Counted from the first letter of the stretch, positions 50,995 to 61,081 are shown. The stretch: 64,000 bases of DNA from Confluentibacter sediminis (GCF_003258355.1 NZ_QKPO01000004.1:124001-188000); one strand, 5' to 3'. Numbers and translations: made by a program. The notes: generated by a model from the letters alone, not told the origin.

Positions 50995-53900
50995 ATGAAA
51001 AAAATCAACGTATTTATTGTGCTTTGCCTCTTTAGTTTTATGGGTGCAATGGCCCAAACTATAGTAAAAGGAACGGTTGTTTCAAAAGAAGGCGGCGTGC
51101 CTATTGCTGGGGCTACACTTATTCCTAATGGAAAGACATCAAATGGTGTGGCTACAGATTTTGATGGAAATTTTGAGTTAAATGTATCTTTAGAAAAAGG
51201 AACCATTAAAATAGCGTATTTAGGTTATAAAGGATTAGAGGTTTCTTATTCGGGAAATCAAACGTTAAACGTTGCATTAGAGGAAGAGGCTAGCGCTTTA
51301 GATGAGGTCGTCTTAATTGGTTATGGTTCATCTAAAAAAGGAGATTTAACATCGGCTATTTCTACAGTGAGTAATGTTGAAAGTATTGCTTCCAGACCGG
51401 TATCAAACCTTACCGATTTTTTACAAGGAAATGTTCCAGGGGTTACTGTAATGCAACAAGGGGGCGACCCTACTTCGGGGGCTAGTATTGTAATAAGAGG
51501 ATATGGTTCTGTTAATTCAGAATCTCCTTTAACAGTTGTAGATGGTGTTCCTTATTATGGTCCTGCTATAAACCCAAATGATATTGCTTCTGTTTCTATT
51601 TTAAAAGATGCTTCGGCAGCTGCTATTTATGGAGCACAAGCCGCTTCTGGTGTTATTGTTATCCAAACGAAAAGAGGGAAACTTGGAAAACCTCAAGTAA
51701 GCTTGGATGTGTATTCAGGGTTTCAAAATGCTTCTAATTTACCCACCCCTTTAAATGCAAAAGAGCAAGCTGATATTTATAATTTAGCGGCAGATAATGG
51801 AGGAACTCCTAGACAGTCTGCACATAATGTCACTCAAAATCCATGGGGACAAACAACAAGAACTAATTGGATGGATGCTATTTTTAGATCTGCTGCTATA
51901 TACAACGTAGCTGCAAGTATTAAAGGTGCTTCAGACAATGTTAATTATATGACGTCTTTTGGTTATAACAAAAAAGAAGGTGTTTTGTTAGGAACTCAAT
52001 CTGAAAGATATTCATTTCGCGTTAAAACAGATTTTAAATTAACAGATAAAATTACAGTAGGTGAAAATGTATATTTTTCTAACACAGAAGCATTAGGAAC
52101 AAATACCTCTAGCGGATATTCAGGAACTATTTTAAGTGCATTATATATGCCTTCTGCAGCTCCTGTTTATGATGATGAAGGTAAGTTCCATGGTGTGGTT
52201 CCTTATAATTTATCTCAATTTGCAGGAGCTTATGGTGATGTTTATAATCCTGTATCATTGTTATTAAGACCAACCGTAGAAAATCCAGTTTCTTTTATCA
52301 ACGCTAATGTGTTTTTGGATTATGAAATTATTGATGGTTTAAAATTTAAAACCAACTATACTTTTAGTAAAACAAATGAAAACTATAAAGCATTTTCACC
52401 TAAAAGACCAGAGTTGGGTAGAACTAGTTTAGAAAATTCCTTAACACAAAGTAACGCCGTAACGAACAGATGGGTTTGGGACAACCAATTGTCTTATACT
52501 AAATCTTTTGGTCTTCATAATTTAAATGTAACGGCCGTTTATTCTGCTCAATATAGTGATTATGAATATGTGAGCCAAACAGGTAAAGGTTTTAGTAACG
52601 AAGCTTCTTTTAACCAATATATGAAAAATGCTTCAGAAATAAGTAGTTATGACTCACAAGCTCATGAAGATGCTCTGACCTCAGCAATAGGTAGGGTTAT
52701 GTATAATTATGCTGGGAAGTATTTTGTAAGTGGTAGTATTCGTAGAGATGAAACGTCAAGACTTGCTCTAACTAATCAATCAGATATATTTTCAGCAGCA
52801 TCTTTTGGATGGAAAATTTCTGAAGAAGATTTTTTTAATATCGATGCCATCAACGATTTAAAATTTAGAGCTTCATGGGGGCAAATTGGTAACATTCGTC
52901 CTGTAGGGTATTATTCTTTTGATGTGCCTTTAGGAAGCCAGACGCTAATTATTGGAGAAGATGGTTTACAGGATGATAAAGGGGTATATGCAGATAAGCA
53001 ATCAAATCCTAATCTAAAATGGGAAACATCAGAATCTTTGGATTTTGGAATGGATGCTTTACTTTTTAATCAAAAATTGTCCTTAACTGTTGATTATTTT
53101 GAAAAAACAACAAAGGGAATGATTCTAGCTGGTTTAGAAGATCATCATCAAGGAACAAGTGCGGCTGATGTAAATGGTGGAGAAGTAAAAAATACAGGTT
53201 TAGAAATAGCTGCAAGTTACACAGATGCTATAGGAGATTTACACTTTACTATTAATGCGAATGCATCAACACTTAAAAATAAGTTAGTCAATTTAGACGG
53301 ATATAATAATAGTGGTATAGATTATATAGCACATAGTGACAATGTAAGAGAAGTAATAGCACCATATAGATCTGTAGTGGGGCAACAACTCTATTCAACC
53401 TATTTAGTACCTTATTTAGGTGTTTTTCAATCGCAAACAGAGATAGATGCCTATGCTAAAGATGGCGTTTTAATTCAACCAAATGCAGTGCCTGGCGATT
53501 TGAAATTTCAAGATACAAATAATGATGGTGTTATAAATGATGACGATAAAGTTTTTATGGATAGCTATCAGCCTAATTTAACCTACAGTTTTGGACTCAA
53601 TTTTGATTACAAAGGCTTTGATCTAGGCATGATATTTCAAGGTGTTGCAGGTGTAAAAGTATTTAACGGATATAAATATGTAGCGTATAATGCATCACTT
53701 CAAGGTTATAATTTAGATAATAGAGTGTTAAGTGCTTGGACACCAGCTAATACAAATACAGATACACCAAGAATTTCAACAAAAGACAATAATCATAATT
53801 TTGGTACAGCTTCTAGTTGGTACTTAGAAAACGCTTCTTATTTAAGACTTAAAAATATTACATTAGGTTATACATTACCAAAAAATACATTAAAAGGAAC

Positions 53901-54048
53901 AGATTTACGTGTTTTTGTTTCTGCTGAAAATTTATTTACCATCACAAACTATTCTGGTATAGATCCAGAAGTAGGAGGTAAAGGATTAGATTTAGCTAAA
54001 TATCCAGTATCAAAAACAATTACAGCAGGACTATCTTTAAAGCTATAA
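50995..54048 (+). CDS. SusC/RagA-family TonB-linked transporter of the phosphoester locus
   Basis: An outer membrane barrel of 1017 residues with signal peptide (LFSFMGAMAQ), regulatory domain (KGTVVSKEGGVPIAGATLIP to ATDFDGNFELNV), SusC box (LDEVVLIGYGSSKKGDLTSA), plug (PLTVVDGVPYYGP, SILKDASAAAIYGAQAASG) and a barrel that ends ISLKL-like (TITAGLSLKL). It has the DTNNDGVINDDDKVF loop. The accompanying enzymes suggest the imported compound is a phosphorylated molecule rather than a plain glycan. SusD follows after 21 bases. Confidence 0.93.
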   Translation: MKKINVFIVLCLFSFMGAMAQTIVKGTVVSKEGGVPIAGATLIPNGKTSNGVATDFDGNFELNVSLEKGTIKIAYLGYKGLEVSYSGNQTLNVALEEEASALDEVVLIGYGSSKKGDLTSAISTVSNVESIASRPVSNLTDFLQGNVPGVTVMQQGGDPTSGASIVIRGYGSVNSESPLTVVDGVPYYGPAINPNDIASVSILKDASAAAIYGAQAASGVIVIQTKRGKLGKPQVSLDVYSGFQNASNLPTPLNAKEQADIYNLAADNGGTPRQSAHNVTQNPWGQTTRTNWMDAIFRSAAIYNVAASIKGASDNVNYMTSFGYNKKEGVLLGTQSERYSFRVKTDFKLTDKITVGENVYFSNTEALGTNTSSGYSGTILSALYMPSAAPVYDDEGKFHGVVPYNLSQFAGAYGDVYNPVSLLLRPTVENPVSFINANVFLDYEIIDGLKFKTNYTFSKTNENYKAFSPKRPELGRTSLENSLTQSNAVTNRWVWDNQLSYTKSFGLHNLNVTAVYSAQYSDYEYVSQTGKGFSNEASFNQYMKNASEISSYDSQAHEDALTSAIGRVMYNYAGKYFVSGSIRRDETSRLALTNQSDIFSAASFGWKISEEDFFNIDAINDLKFRASWGQIGNIRPVGYYSFDVPLGSQTLIIGEDGLQDDKGVYADKQSNPNLKWETSESLDFGMDALLFNQKLSLTVDYFEKTTKGMILAGLEDHHQGTSAADVNGGEVKNTGLEIAASYTDAIGDLHFTINANASTLKNKLVNLDGYNNSGIDYIAHSDNVREVIAPYRSVVGQQLYSTYLVPYLGVFQSQTEIDAYAKDGVLIQPNAVPGDLKFQDTNNDGVINDDDKVFMDSYQPNLTYSFGLNFDYKGFDLGMIFQGVAGVKVFNGYKYVAYNASLQGYNLDNRVLSAWTPANTNTDTPRISTKDNNHNFGTASSWYLENASYLRLKNITLGYTLPKNTLKGTDLRVFVSAENLFTITNYSGIDPEVGGKGLDLAKYPVSKTITAGLSLKL

Positions 54049-54069
54049 ATTAATTAAAAAATCAAGAAA

Positions 54070-55656
54070 ATGAATATTAAAATTTATAAAACAGTAATGG
54101 TGCTTTTGGGCGTTACATGTTTAACAATACTATCTTGTTCCGATGAGTTTACCAACTTAGAACCCATAGGAAGTTCTTCTTATGGTAACTTTTGGAAAAC
54201 AGAGCAAGATGCCGTAGAAGCTGCAAATAGTATGTATTTCTACATGAAAGATGAAGATATGTTTACCAGAGGATTCATGTGGTATATAAATGCTTCAGAC
54301 GACATGGTAACCGGACGTATAAAAGATTATGCAGATAATACTAAAAACTTCAATATTAAAGGGGATGAAAGTGGTTTAAAATGGATGTATCCACAAAGTT
54401 ATAAAATTATAAGAAGAGCTAATGATATCTTACTGAATGTTCCAGAGATGAATATTGATGATAATTTGAAGAAAAGAATTTTAGGAGAGGCTTATTTTAT
54501 GAGAGCTTTCCATTATCATTGGTTAGCATATCACTATGGAGATAATGGGCCAAACGGAGGGATCCCAATTGTTACGGAGGAAAACATGAATGACGAAGCA
54601 GGTAGTTATGAGCGACCAGCTAGTGTGGTAGATAATTATAAGCAAATCATTGAAGACTTAAATAAAGCAAAGGATTTATTACCGTTGTATACAACATATA
54701 ATGCGGATGATTATGGAAGAGCTCATAAAGATGCAGCTTTAGCTTATATTGCAAAAACGTATTTGTACTGGGCGCAATATGACCCTACTAAATATGCAGA
54801 TGCTGTTGCAGCATGTGATGCCGTTACCAATTCAGGATCTGGAAGAGCTTTAATAGATACCGGTAATCCTTCTAAAGATTATAGATTATTACACAGTTAT
54901 TTAAATAACTGGACTAGTGAATACATTTGGTCTGTTGATTCAGGTATAGAAGGTGGAAGTAAATTGCCTGGAGTTATGTTGGAAAATAAAGGTTGGGGAA
55001 TATATAACGGTTGGGGCTATTACCAACCAACAGAAGAGTTGTATGATGCATTTGAAGATGGAGACCCCAGAAGGGAAGTAACCATTCTTAAGTTTGGTGA
55101 CGAATTTCAGTTTTTTGGAGAAACTAGAACCTATCAATCAGAAAACTCATTGTCCGGTTTTCAATTTAACAAATATATGTACGAGTATCAATTTGAAAAT
55201 CCAATAGGAACTTATATAAACCCTAGCGGAGATAGTCCAACCACAATATACAATGTCCCTATATTACGGTATGCAGAGATTTTATTAATAAAATCGGAAG
55301 CATTAATTATGCAAGGGAAAAATGGAGATGTGCCTTTAAATTTGGTACGGCATAGAGCAGGTCTTGCTCCAATAACAAATGCGACCATGGCAGATTTAAA
55401 ACATGAACGAAGAGTAGAGTTGGCGGGAGAGTTTGCCGACAGACATTTTGATTTGGTGCGTTGGGGAGATGCAAAAGAGGTTTACAGCAAACCACTACAT
55501 GGTAGAATTCATACAGACCGTTCAAATCCAAATTCGTCTTATAATATCGAAGAAATATGGCCTGCAAGAAATTTTGACCCATCGTATATGAACGTATGGC
55601 CAATTCCTAATCAATCAGTAAATTCTTCAGGAATATCTCAAAATAAAAATTGGTAA
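54070..55656 (+). CDS. SusD/RagB-family lipoprotein of the phosphoester locus
   Basis: A surface lipoprotein (VTCLTILSC) of 528 residues with SusD features: SYKIIRRANDILLNVPEMN, LGEAYFMRAFHYHWLAYHYG, VPILRYAEILLIKSEALIM, LKHERRVELAGEFADRHFDL and the C-terminal VWPIPNQSVNSS. It forms the lid for the SusC gene upstream. Ligand not deducible from sequence. Confidence 0.94.
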   Translation: MNIKIYKTVMVLLGVTCLTILSCSDEFTNLEPIGSSSYGNFWKTEQDAVEAANSMYFYMKDEDMFTRGFMWYINASDDMVTGRIKDYADNTKNFNIKGDESGLKWMYPQSYKIIRRANDILLNVPEMNIDDNLKKRILGEAYFMRAFHYHWLAYHYGDNGPNGGIPIVTEENMNDEAGSYERPASVVDNYKQIIEDLNKAKDLLPLYTTYNADDYGRAHKDAALAYIAKTYLYWAQYDPTKYADAVAACDAVTNSGSGRALIDTGNPSKDYRLLHSYLNNWTSEYIWSVDSGIEGGSKLPGVMLENKGWGIYNGWGYYQPTEELYDAFEDGDPRREVTILKFGDEFQFFGETRTYQSENSLSGFQFNKYMYEYQFENPIGTYINPSGDSPTTIYNVPILRYAEILLIKSEALIMQGKNGDVPLNLVRHRAGLAPITNATMADLKHERRVELAGEFADRHFDLVRWGDAKEVYSKPLHGRIHTDRSNPNSSYNIEEIWPARNFDPSYMNVWPIPNQSVNSSGISQNKNW

Positions 55657-55689
55657 AATAGTTTTTTTCATTCAGTTAGTTTTTTATTG

Positions 55690-55717
55690 TTGAAGGGAGT
55701 TATATGGCTCCCTTTAA
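55690..55717 (+). terminator. Terminator-like hairpin after SusD
   Basis: TTGAAGGGAG (55690-55699) pairs with CTCCCTTTAA (55708-55717), ten pairs including one G-T, around an 8-base loop, 34 bases after the SusD stop. It may lower transcription of the downstream phosphoesterases relative to SusCD. Confidence 0.6.
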
Positions 55718-55745
55718 CTTCTTCGTTTAAATTTTATTTAAAATC

Positions 55746-57527
55746 ATGTCAAAAATTCATAAAATAGTTTTATTTTTTTTAGTTATCAATACAATGGCAG
55801 CACAAAACTTGCCCTATGTACATTCCCATAACGATTATAGTCAAGCCGTTCCTTTCTGGAATGCTTTTTCGGCAGGGGCAAACTCCATTGAAGTTGATGT
55901 GTTTTTAAAGGATAATAAGCTATATGCAACACATAGTGAAGAAGATATTATTGAAGGGCGCACCATAGAAAATTTATATCTTGAGCCTTTACAAAAAGTA
56001 GTTTCTCTTGGTTTTGGCGAAAATAAGCATGTTCAATTGCTTGTCGATGTAAAATCAGATGCATATAAAACGCTTGATGTTCTTATAAACGTTTTAAAAA
56101 ACTACCCAATTTTAATTCATAGCGATAAAATAAGTTTTGCTATTTCGGGTAATAGACCAAAGCCAGCCGAATACAAAAACTATCCTGATTATATTACATT
56201 CGATTATCAAAGCTTAGATGCTATTTCTGCAGATGCTTTGCAAAAAGTGTCACTTGTAAGTTTAGATTATGGTAATTTTTCACAATGGAATGGTAAAGGC
56301 AGATTAACAAAAGCAGATAAGGAAAGAATTATAAATGTTATTAAAGAGGCAAAACGTTTTAATAAACCGTTTCGGTTTTGGGGTACACCAGATTCAAAAT
56401 CAGCTTGGAAATGTTTTGCCGATTTAGGTATCGATTTTATAAACACAGACCATCCTTTTAATTGTATTCAGTATGTAAAAAGCTTGCCGCAACGTGTTTA
56501 TACAAATAAGGTGTTTTCAAAGGTTTATACCCCTTCATTTGAATACGATCAAAAATCACAATCCGTTAAAAATATTATTTTGCTTATTGGAGATGGAAAT
56601 GGCTTGTCTGAACTTTCGGCTGCTGCACTCGCCAATAATGGGACATTAACTATAACCCAATTAAAAAGCATAGGCTTAATGAAAACGCAATCATCAGATG
56701 ATTTTACAACAGATTCTGCAGCAGCGGGAACGGCATTAGCTACTGGAGAAAAAACATATAATAGGGCTATTGGTGTGGATTCTTTAGGGAAACGAATAAA
56801 AAATATCACTGAAGTTTTACAAGCACACCAATTTAATACGGGCATTATTACCACGGACGATGTTACTGGGGCAACACCAGCTGCATTTTACGCACATCAA
56901 AAAGATAGAGGAGAAGAACACAATATCGCCCAAGATTTATTGAAAAGTAAGCTTAATTTATTTGCTGGCGGTGGTAAAAATAGATTTAATGATTTTGGGG
57001 ATTTTAAAATTTTGGAATCACCTAAAGCCATTGGTACTTCAAAAAATAATAAAGTTGGTTTTTTTATGTCTAATAGTGGAGTGCCAGGAGTTTTGGAAGG
57101 AAGAGATAACCTTTTAGCTGAAATCACGGAACATAGTTTAGCTTATTTTAAAAGTAAAAAACAACCTTTCTTTTTAATGGTTGAAGGGGCGCAAATTGAT
57201 AGTTACGGACATAGAAATGATGTCGCTGGCATTGTTAGTGAAGGTGTCGATTTTGATAAAGCAGTAACCCAAGCCATCAAATTTGCAGATGCCAATAAAG
57301 GAACTCTAGTTATTATTACGGCAGATCATGAAACGTCAGGATTTAGTATTCCACAAGGCGATTTAAAGGCGCATCAAATTGAAGGTGATTTTACAACACA
57401 CGATCATACAGGAACTTTGGTTCCTATCTTTGCATATGGACCACATTCAGGTGAATTTACTGGGGTTTACGAAAATAACGAGGTGTTTCATAAAATACTT
57501 TCACTTTTAAAACTTTCAAAAAACTAA
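55746..57527 (+). CDS. Fusion of PLC/GDPD-like phosphodiesterase and alkaline phosphatase
   Basis: A secreted protein of 593 residues with two phosphoesterase modules. Residues 22-255 are a PLC-like TIM barrel: HSHNDYSQ, ANSIEVDVFLKDNKLYATHSE (the GDPD-like E-D-H set) and FRFWGTPDSKSAWKCFADLG. Residues 265-590 are an alkaline phosphatase: LLIGDGNG with Asp283, TTDSAAAGTALATG with nucleophile Ser324, DVTGATPAAFYAH, MVEGAQIDSYGH, TADHETSGF and HDHTGTLVPI, so all metal-ligand motifs survive. The first module could split a phosphodiester and the second release phosphate from the monoester. Substrate unknown; glycerophosphodiesters or phosphoinositide-type compounds are plausible. Confidence 0.9.
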   Translation: MSKIHKIVLFFLVINTMAAQNLPYVHSHNDYSQAVPFWNAFSAGANSIEVDVFLKDNKLYATHSEEDIIEGRTIENLYLEPLQKVVSLGFGENKHVQLLVDVKSDAYKTLDVLINVLKNYPILIHSDKISFAISGNRPKPAEYKNYPDYITFDYQSLDAISADALQKVSLVSLDYGNFSQWNGKGRLTKADKERIINVIKEAKRFNKPFRFWGTPDSKSAWKCFADLGIDFINTDHPFNCIQYVKSLPQRVYTNKVFSKVYTPSFEYDQKSQSVKNIILLIGDGNGLSELSAAALANNGTLTITQLKSIGLMKTQSSDDFTTDSAAAGTALATGEKTYNRAIGVDSLGKRIKNITEVLQAHQFNTGIITTDDVTGATPAAFYAHQKDRGEEHNIAQDLLKSKLNLFAGGGKNRFNDFGDFKILESPKAIGTSKNNKVGFFMSNSGVPGVLEGRDNLLAEITEHSLAYFKSKKQPFFLMVEGAQIDSYGHRNDVAGIVSEGVDFDKAVTQAIKFADANKGTLVIITADHETSGFSIPQGDLKAHQIEGDFTTHDHTGTLVPIFAYGPHSGEFTGVYENNEVFHKILSLLKLSKN

Positions 57528-57532
57528 TTATT

Positions 57533-59020
57533 ATGAAATTTTTTATCTTTTTTGTTTTAGGAATTATGGGGCTTTGTTCTGCTTATTCGCAAACAACAGT
57601 TAGTGGAAAAATTTTTGTTGATACAAATAATAATCAAAAATGGGATGTGGGCGAAATACCTTTGTCAGATGTTTTAGTTTCAAATGGTAGAGACCTTGTT
57701 CTTAGTGATAAGCAAGGAATCTATAAAATAACAACTATAAAAGGAAATTGTATTTTTATTGTAAAGCCTTCCCTCTATTTGTCTCCATTAAAAGAGAATA
57801 GACCTCAGTTCTATATTTCAAATATTGAAGATAGAAAACAATCGTATGATTTTCCTTTATTGGTACATGATGAAGCGGATAGTTCAAATATAGTCCTTTT
57901 AGGGGATCCACAAGTAGATGTTATTGATGATGTGCATCACGTTAATAAATTGGTAACAGAAGAGTTAGCAGGTAAACAAATTGATTTTATTGTGCCTTTG
58001 GGCGATTTAACATTTGATAATCATGATATGTTTGAGCCATTGTCATCAAGTTTAGGCTTAATTGGATCACCCGTTTTTAATGTTATGGGGAATCATGATC
58101 AAAACTATTATGCCACTTCTCTGAATGAAAGAGATGCCGATTTTGAGAAGTTTTTCGGACCATCTTATTATGCTTTTCAATATGGTAAATCACTTTGTCT
58201 GGTAGTGAATAATATATATCCAAAGGAAGATAAAAATTATATTGGAAAGATTGATGAAGATCAATACGCTTTCTTACGTCAGCTATTAGAAGCTATGAAA
58301 GATACGCACGATTCGCTGTATATATTTATGCACATCCCGTTGGAAGAGATGGAAGATAAAGAGCGATTCATAAAATTATTCAAAGATTATCACAATGTTT
58401 TTATTGCTGCTGGCCATACGCATACGCAGTATCAAAAAAGTTTTAAAAGAGAAGGTCTTACAGAGTTAAGAGAATTAGTAGCAGGTGCTGTTTGTGGTTC
58501 TTGGTGGCAAGGACCGCATGACAGTGCCAATATACCTTTTTCTTTTATGTATGACGGCACGCCAAAAGGTTATTGGTTTTTACAAACAAAAGATAATAAG
58601 CTTACTTATAAAGTATCTGGAAAATCCGAAGAGTTTCAAATGGAAATAACAGTTCCTGAAATAAATGAGTGGGATACATCTTTAAATGATTTAAATGAGC
58701 CTTTTATTTATGCCAATGTATTTGCAGGTAAAAATGATACCGAAGTGCAGATAAGCTTTGACGGGAATCATTGGCAAAAGATGGAGAGATATGATGGAGT
58801 AGCCCCTAAATTAAAGAGCTTGTTTAAGCTTCAGGAATTAGGTCGTTTTAGTGGTGAGAATATTAGTGCCATGCCAAAGCCAAAAACAGTAAGCACACAT
58901 TTATGGCGTTTTGAGATTCCTAAAAATTTACCAAAAAATACGTATTTGGTTCAAGTTAAGGCTATTGATTCTTTAACAGGTTTGAAGGCTTTAGGAAAAC
59001 GTGTTTTTACTCTAAAATAA
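57533..59020 (+). CDS. Calcineurin-like phosphoesterase with N- and C-terminal accessory domains
   Basis: A secreted metallophosphoesterase of 495 residues. After the signal peptide (GLCSAYSQ) comes an SdrD/carboxypeptidase-like beta domain (GKIFVDTNNNQKWDVGEIPL), then the catalytic core with LLGDPQVDVIDDVH, PLGDLTFDN, VMGNHDQN, IFMHIPLEE and AAGHTHTQY, which are the five metal-ligand blocks. A C-terminal MetallophosC-type domain follows (from about 330). It lies 5 bases after the fusion phosphatase, so the two belong to one transcript and one pathway. Confidence 0.9.
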   Translation: MKFFIFFVLGIMGLCSAYSQTTVSGKIFVDTNNNQKWDVGEIPLSDVLVSNGRDLVLSDKQGIYKITTIKGNCIFIVKPSLYLSPLKENRPQFYISNIEDRKQSYDFPLLVHDEADSSNIVLLGDPQVDVIDDVHHVNKLVTEELAGKQIDFIVPLGDLTFDNHDMFEPLSSSLGLIGSPVFNVMGNHDQNYYATSLNERDADFEKFFGPSYYAFQYGKSLCLVVNNIYPKEDKNYIGKIDEDQYAFLRQLLEAMKDTHDSLYIFMHIPLEEMEDKERFIKLFKDYHNVFIAAGHTHTQYQKSFKREGLTELRELVAGAVCGSWWQGPHDSANIPFSFMYDGTPKGYWFLQTKDNKLTYKVSGKSEEFQMEITVPEINEWDTSLNDLNEPFIYANVFAGKNDTEVQISFDGNHWQKMERYDGVAPKLKSLFKLQELGRFSGENISAMPKPKTVSTHLWRFEIPKNLPKNTYLVQVKAIDSLTGLKALGKRVFTLK

Positions 59021-59428
59021 AAACACCATTAACAACCGTTATCTCAATATGGACACTTTTTATAAATGAGAATTATATTATGCACTACCTTGATTCATAC
59101 ATGTTTCGAGCGTACCAATCACCCTGTTCTGGCAGGCATTGTGGTTTCGAATGTACCCACATTCAGAACTTAGAATTTCTAAACCATTCGGGAGTTTTAA
59201 ATTGTTTCAAGAAGGTTGAAAAATTTCTTTCGCAAAGGATTCTGATTCTAAATTAAAAGGAATTCTACTGCATTTATCTTGTCTGATAAATAAAGCGTAG
59301 GTATATATAAGTCAAGGGCTACATTTTAAAATAATTCTTTTCTTTTTATTTTAAGTTATAATATCTAGTGGTAAGTTTATATATAAACTTACCACTAGAT
59401 ATTAAAATTATAAGCAATTTAAATAATA
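59021..59428. other. Intergenic region between convergent loci
   Basis: Contains the 46-bp palindrome (59359-59404). A 43-codon open stretch on the minus strand (59206 down to the stop at 59078-59080) has protein-like composition but no family I recognise. No other gene is supported. Confidence 0.6.
59359..59404. terminator. 46-bp perfect palindrome, probable bidirectional terminator
   Basis: The sequence is identical to its reverse complement over 46 bases with no loop beyond its TATATA centre; arms start TAATATCTAGTGGTAAGTTT. It lies between a plus-strand gene ending at 59020 and a minus-strand gene ending at 59429, where a shared terminator is expected. Its perfection and length exceed ordinary need. 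Confidence 0.65.
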
Positions 59429-61063
59429 TTAATACCCACTATTCTGAGTCAGATTTGAGTTTTTGGCAATTTCACTCTGTGGAATTGGATACAAAGCACG
59501 GTAATCACCATTTGGTGAGTGAGACAACCAAGATTTGGTGGTAAAAACGCCAAACCGGATCATATCAGAACGCCGACGGGCTTCTTGACAAAATTCCCAA
59601 CCCAATTCATCAAGCATACGCCCATATTGAATATTAGCTCCACCTTCTTCAGTTGATTGCAAGTGATTACGCAAACCATAGTCATAGGTACTTCCTCCCA
59701 TGAGTTCTGCTCCAGTAACCACTGCTCGTTCAGGATTGTTCCTAAAGTTACGAGCACGTACTTCAGAGACAATAACTGCTGCTTCATCAGCATATCCTGT
59801 TCTTAAGAGGCTTTCTGCCTTCATCATCAAAATATCGGCATATCTAAAAAGTGGCCAGTCATTGCTCAAACGGTTGGTAGCTCCCATGGCAATTTCAAAC
59901 TTGCCTAAACGAAATCCATCTACTTCTTCTGATTCATCAACTCCGGCAACATAATTGCGGAAAAATAATGGTTTACCTGCCCAATCGCCCATGCTTGCTA
60001 TGATGGGATCTCCATTTGCGGCATACTGTGGTCCTTTGATATAATTATCAATATATCTGGAATCTAGTGTATCAAATGTACTTATAAATTGAGGAACAGC
60101 ACAAACGCCTCCCCAGGGACCATATTCCAAATTATAAGTTTTTTGATTGCCTGGATCCAATGTTTGCATGTGTACATCAAACGAATTCCAGTCATTGACA
60201 TACTTTGAATCAAATGGCAACGCAAAAATGATTTCATTCGAATTTTGATTCTCTGTAATAAATACATTTTTCTGGTTTGATTCCAAACTAAATTTGCCTG
60301 AATTAATGATTTCATCGCACACTTCAATACAAGCGTTCCATTGTGGAGTTCCAGTGTACACTTCAGCATTAAGGTACAATTTGGCCAGTAGGCTAAGGGC
60401 TGCCCATTTGGTAAATTTTCCATAGGTTTCTTGATTGTTTTCTTCGCTTACCATCGAGATATTGTCGATTATATCTTTTACTATGAAATCATATACCTCT
60501 TTTCGGGTGTTTTGCTGAGGCAAATAACCTTCAGGCACATCGAAATTATCAACAATTGGTACGTTACCGTATATATCACATAAAATCCAGTAATAGGAGG
60601 CTCTTAAGATTTTCATCTCTGCGACTAATGGATCAACGTCTTCTGCTGCAACAGGAATTTGTCCTGTTTGGACTTGATAAATTATTCGGTTACAATTGGT
60701 GATTCCACCGTATGCCCTTGTCCAGATATTGATAACAATATCATCATCGGTTGTCCATTTATGTTCATGGATTCGGCGGTATACCCCTCCATCAACCCAA
60801 CCATTTGGCCGAGCAGGAGTTAACATTTGATCACCGGAAACTTCCTGTGCACGATATACGGTATTCCATTGTAGGAGAAGACCACGCCAATCTACATAAG
60901 GTGCACCGGTAATTGCTGGTATATCATAAGCGGATGGAACAAATTCACTTGAAATAATCTGATTATAAGAAGTATCTTCTAGTTTTGTGCAAGAAGTCAT
61001 TAAGATAAGTAAGAGTGCAACAGAAGCTACTCCTGAATAGGTATTATATTTTAATTTTTTCAT
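59429..61063 (-). CDS. SusD/RagB-family lipoprotein (third pair)
   Basis: A lipoprotein (LLILMTSC) of 544 residues with SusD features: WTRAYGGITNCNRIIYQVQ, EMKILRASYYWILCDIYGNVPIV, WPLFRYADILMMKAESLLRTG, LGWEFCQEARRRSDMIRFG and ALYPIPQSEIAKN at the C-terminus. It follows its SusC partner by 18 bases on the minus strand. No associated enzyme is visible in the window, so the substrate is unknown. Confidence 0.94.
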   Translation of the reverse strand: MKKLKYNTYSGVASVALLLILMTSCTKLEDTSYNQIISSEFVPSAYDIPAITGAPYVDWRGLLLQWNTVYRAQEVSGDQMLTPARPNGWVDGGVYRRIHEHKWTTDDDIVINIWTRAYGGITNCNRIIYQVQTGQIPVAAEDVDPLVAEMKILRASYYWILCDIYGNVPIVDNFDVPEGYLPQQNTRKEVYDFIVKDIIDNISMVSEENNQETYGKFTKWAALSLLAKLYLNAEVYTGTPQWNACIEVCDEIINSGKFSLESNQKNVFITENQNSNEIIFALPFDSKYVNDWNSFDVHMQTLDPGNQKTYNLEYGPWGGVCAVPQFISTFDTLDSRYIDNYIKGPQYAANGDPIIASMGDWAGKPLFFRNYVAGVDESEEVDGFRLGKFEIAMGATNRLSNDWPLFRYADILMMKAESLLRTGYADEAAVIVSEVRARNFRNNPERAVVTGAELMGGSTYDYGLRNHLQSTEEGGANIQYGRMLDELGWEFCQEARRRSDMIRFGVFTTKSWLSHSPNGDYRALYPIPQSEIAKNSNLTQNSGY

Positions 61064-61081
61064 CTCTCTCTAATTTAATAA

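Noticed and set aside
59078-59206. 43-codon open stretch on the minus strand between the phosphoester locus and the third SusD
   Set aside because: Composition is protein-like, but there is no start codon in a good context, no family I recognise and a stop just upstream. I mention it only as a possible eroded gene tail.
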